A stretch of DNA of 44,812 bases from contig CAIVGN010000009.1 of assembly GCA_903905455.1 (NCBI GenBank), positions 1 through 44,812 of the forward strand. The letters run 5' to 3'. The notes below the pieces were generated by a model. It ran no database searches. It saw only the letters and a list, made by a program, of their open reading frames with translations, and was not told where the DNA came from. Positions 42,666-44,812 of this stretch are shown piece by piece. The translations under genes were made by a program, and so were the position numbers. Origin of the DNA: an uncultured Archangium sp. Its GTDB lineage: Bacteria > Myxococcota > Myxococcia > Myxococcales > Myxococcaceae. Each line of letters starts with the position of its first letter. Positions within the stretch are counted from its first letter, which is position 1.

Positions 42666-43414
42666 GTCCCCCGGGGTTGCTCGCGGCGATCGTCTTTCTC
42701 TCGTTCCTGGTCGAAGCGGCGGCCGGCTTCGGGAGCATGGTCGTGGCCCTCACCCTGGGGGCCATGTGGTTCCCGGTGAACGAGCTGCTGGCGTGGCTGG
42801 TACCGGTGAACATGGTGCTCTCGGCCTACCTGGTGGCGCGCGGCTGGGGCTCGATTCGCTGGTCGTTCCTCGCGCGGCGCATGGTGCCGCTGATGGCCCT
42901 GGGCCTGGGCCTGGGCACCCTGGTGGCCACGCGCGCGGCCGAGACCAGCTGGCTCAAGCCGGTCTTCGGCGCCTTCGTGATGGCCGTGGCCGCGTGGCAG
43001 CTGCAGGGCGCGCTCCAGCCGAACGTCGCCCCGGCCGCCCTGCCCGGCCCGGCGCGCGTCGCCGCGTTGGTGGGGGCCGGGGTCATTCACGGCATCTTCG
43101 CCACCGGCGGCCCGCTGGCGGTCTTCGTGTCGGCGCGCGAGCTGACCGACAAGGCGGCCTTCCGCAGCACCCTGTCGATGCTCTGGCTGGTGTTGAATGC
43201 GCTGGTGATGCCCCGACTGGTGATGGACGGCGCGGTGAGCGCCGGCACGTTGACCACCAGCGGGTGGATGCTGGGCCCCCTGGCGCTGGGCATCGGTGCC
43301 GGCGAGTGGGTGCACCACCGCCTCGACGAGGCGCGCTTTCGGGTGGTGGTGGCCGGGCTGCTGCTGGTGGCAGGCGCGGTGTTGCTCACGCAGTCGCTTC
43401 GGGGTGCCTCGTGA
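42662..43414 (+). CDS. TSUP (TauE/SafE) family permease
   Basis: Membrane protein of 250 residues with about eight hydrophobic helices in two related halves. Family marks are FLVEAAAGFGSMVVALTLG in the first half and LVGAGVIHGIFATGGPLAVFV in the second. TSUP proteins move sulfite, sulfonates or other organic acids, often outwards. Which substrate is used here is unknown; the coupled PLP enzyme might make it. Start GTG at 42662 and stop 43414 both overlap neighbours (GTGA). Confidence 0.85.
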   Translation: MSPPGLLAAIVFLSFLVEAAAGFGSMVVALTLGAMWFPVNELLAWLVPVNMVLSAYLVARGWGSIRWSFLARRMVPLMALGLGLGTLVATRAAETSWLKPVFGAFVMAVAAWQLQGALQPNVAPAALPGPARVAALVGAGVIHGIFATGGPLAVFVSARELTDKAAFRSTLSMLWLVLNALVMPRLVMDGAVSAGTLTTSGWMLGPLALGIGAGEWVHHRLDEARFRVVVAGLLLVAGAVLLTQSLRGAS

Positions 43415-44547
43415 TCGTGCTGCAAGTGCTGTTCTGCCTGGTGGTCCCCGCCCTTTCCATCTGGGCCGCGGAGCGCTTCAAGGCCGCCAAGGTGCTGGGC
43501 CCGGTGGTGCTGGCCTACGGCGCGGGCATCGTGGTGGCCAACGTGCCCGGGCTGCACCTCGACGAGGAACTCGGCACCAGCCTCGCGGGCGGCGCGGTGC
43601 TGCTGGCCGTGCCGTTGTTGCTCTTCTCGACCGAGCTGGCGAAGTGGCTGTCATTGGCGCGCGGGCTGTTGATCTCGTTTGCCTGCGCCTGCGTGGCCGC
43701 GGTGACGGCCGCGGGCGCGGTGGGCTGGTACTTCCGCGGCTCCACCGACGAGTGGTGGAAGATCGCCGGCATGCTGGTGGGCGTGTACGTCGGCGGCACG
43801 GCCAACATGTCTGCCATTGGCTACGCGCTCAAGACCCGGCAGGAGACCTTCGTGGTGCTCAACACCGCCGATCTCATCTGTGGCGGGGCGTACCTGTTCT
43901 TCCTGCTCTCGGTGGCCCAGCCGCTGCTGGCGAAGATCCTCAAGCCCTTCAAGGCCGAGGCGCACCACGAAGCCTTCGAGCACCCCGGCGAGACCCTCTC
44001 GAAGTGGACGAGGCACCACGTCGTCCCCATGGCCCAGTCGTTCGGCCTGACGGTGGTGATGGCCGCGGGGGCGGTGGGCCTGTCGTTCGGGCTGCTGCAG
44101 GAACTGCACATCGGCTTCGTGATGCTCTGCGTCACCACCCTGGGCATCGCCGCGTCGCTCTCGCCGAAGGTGCGGGCGCTCGAGGGCTCGTTCGAGCTGG
44201 GGGAGTACGCGCTGCTCATCTTTTGCGCCGCCATGGGCAGCCTGGCCGACGGGAGCAAGCTGACCACCACCAGCCTGATGCTGCTCTCGTTCGTCTTCAT
44301 CGTGATGGTGAGCGCCGCGGTGATTCACTTCGCCCTGTGCTGGGTGTTCGGCATCGACGTGGACACGGCGATCATCAGCTCCACGGCCACCATCTTCGGC
44401 CCACCGTTCATCGGCCCCGTGGCCGCGGCGCTCAAGAACCGCGCGCTCGTCGGGCCGGGGCTGACGCTGGGGCTGGCCGGCATCGCCCTGGGCACGTACC
44501 TCGGCCTCGCGACGGCGTGGGTGCTCAAGGCCCTCGCGGGGCTCTAA
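43411..44547 (+). CDS. DUF819 (YjcL-like) integral membrane protein
   Basis: Protein of 378 residues with about ten to eleven hydrophobic helices. Family blocks include LLFSTELAKWLSLARGLLISF, VGVYVGGTANMSAIGYAL, FGLLQELHIGFVMLCVTTLGIAAS and DTAIISSTATIFGPPFIGPVAAALK. The duplicated Gly-rich segments recall anion or organic-acid transporters, but no substrate is established. The GTG start overlaps the permease stop (GTGA). Two different membrane proteins coupled to one PLP enzyme suggests uptake and release of its substrate and product. Confidence 0.85.
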   Translation: MIVLQVLFCLVVPALSIWAAERFKAAKVLGPVVLAYGAGIVVANVPGLHLDEELGTSLAGGAVLLAVPLLLFSTELAKWLSLARGLLISFACACVAAVTAAGAVGWYFRGSTDEWWKIAGMLVGVYVGGTANMSAIGYALKTRQETFVVLNTADLICGGAYLFFLLSVAQPLLAKILKPFKAEAHHEAFEHPGETLSKWTRHHVVPMAQSFGLTVVMAAGAVGLSFGLLQELHIGFVMLCVTTLGIAASLSPKVRALEGSFELGEYALLIFCAAMGSLADGSKLTTTSLMLLSFVFIVMVSAAVIHFALCWVFGIDVDTAIISSTATIFGPPFIGPVAAALKNRALVGPGLTLGLAGIALGTYLGLATAWVLKALAGL

Positions 44548-44798
44548 CCCCAGACATCAGGCGCCCTACCGCACAACGTGCAGCGCTGACGTGTGTAGGC
44601 ACGAAGGGTTTGCGGTTGACGCCACGCGTCGCGAGCCAACCCCGTTGAACCAGATCGCTACGCACCGACGGACGGTTTCGCTCGGAGGGCGAAGCTTCTG
44701 CGCAGGTGCGCCTTCATGAACCGGGTCGGCTGGCCCGATCCGTGAATTGGCGCGCCCCGGGTTTGGTGATGCCGGTCTCGCGCCCCCCTGGAGGCACT
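44548..44798. other. Intergenic region without recognisable gene
   Basis: These 251 bp hold no supportable gene. A weak hairpin, TTCGCTC-GGA-GGGCGAA (around 44668-44685), has no U-run. The region ends with GGAGG (44790-44794), the ribosome-binding site of the next gene. Confidence 0.5.
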
Positions 44799-44812
44799 AT
44801 GAGTGCAGTCGA
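44799..44812 (+). CDS. Start of a gene cut by the window edge
   Basis: An ATG at 44799 with a perfect GGAGG four bases upstream begins a frame (M-S-A-V) that leaves the window. Only four full codons are visible, so the product cannot be named; the support is the ribosome-binding site and spacing. Confidence 0.5.

Noticed and set aside
44608-44629. GGCACG...TTTGC as a sigma-54 promoter for the gene at the right edge
   Set aside because: The distance between GG and GC is 12 bases instead of 10, which sigma-54 does not tolerate.

Overview
This is a 44.8 kb, very GC-rich window with dense, tightly packed genes, many GTG/TTG starts and many stop/start overlaps of the form ATGA, GTGA or TTGA. Cys-rich lipoproteins with Gly/Thr linkers, two trypsin-like proteins with MYXO-CTERM-like tails (GC, hydrophobic stretch, Arg cluster), PEGA and lamin-tail proteins, and an exopolysaccharide cluster that follows the Myxococcus xanthus eps gene order as I remember it all point to a myxobacterium (Myxococcota, probably Myxococcales/Cystobacterineae). 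No rRNA, tRNA, CRISPR array, insertion sequence or phage gene was seen. No database search was possible; family names rest on motifs read directly from the translations.

Layout. 1-6932: a gene remnant at the left edge, a PEGA protein, DusB with the AlkC glycosylase, an M50 protease with a repeat tail, a membrane fatty-acid desaturase, and a Cys-rich lipoprotein with a Gly/Thr linker ended by a strong intrinsic terminator. 6973-8818: a two-gene unit made of an SsnA-like amidohydrolase that has lost two metal ligands and a secreted peroxiredoxin whose catalytic cysteine codon is an in-frame TGA followed by a SECIS-like hairpin, so very probably a selenoprotein. 9026-11774: two tandem secreted serine proteases behind a good sigma-54 promoter match. 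11817-19527: a TonB-like protein, a small methyltransferase-like protein, then four very closely spaced genes: an outer-membrane beta-barrel with an N-terminal ComEA-type helix-hairpin-helix, a nuclease lipoprotein, a lipoprotein with four lamin-tail domains and a second nuclease lipoprotein. This looks like an undescribed surface system for handling DNA. 19535-24271: a small hypothetical protein, an IGHMBP2-like helicase, a DUF255/thioredoxin-like protein and an FHA protein.

24276-36474 is an exopolysaccharide (eps-like) region: an EpsC-like acetyltransferase, a GT2, then an eight-gene minus-strand operon running from epsZ (33507) through epsY, the epsX barrel, the epsW receiver, epsV chain-length protein, epsU synthase-type GT2 and a kinase-dead BY-kinase-like protein to the epsA-type GT26 (25967). 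Upstream of it lies an unusual single protein that fuses a Wzz-type chain-length domain to a Wzy/WaaL-type polymerase or ligase, preceded by a 56-residue membrane protein. The same strand continues upstream with a GH44 glycosidase lipoprotein (36519-38660), a Ser/Thr kinase and a secreted transglutaminase-like protein, all close enough to be co-transcribed. No flippase (Wzx) is present in the window. 41346-44547 is a coupled three-gene unit: a PLP-dependent lyase/decarboxylase, a TSUP-family permease and a DUF819 membrane protein. The right edge has the first codons of a further gene with a clear ribosome-binding site.

The strongest leads are the selenocysteine peroxiredoxin with its SECIS element, the HhH-barrel/nuclease/lamin-tail operon, and the chain-length/polymerase fusion.
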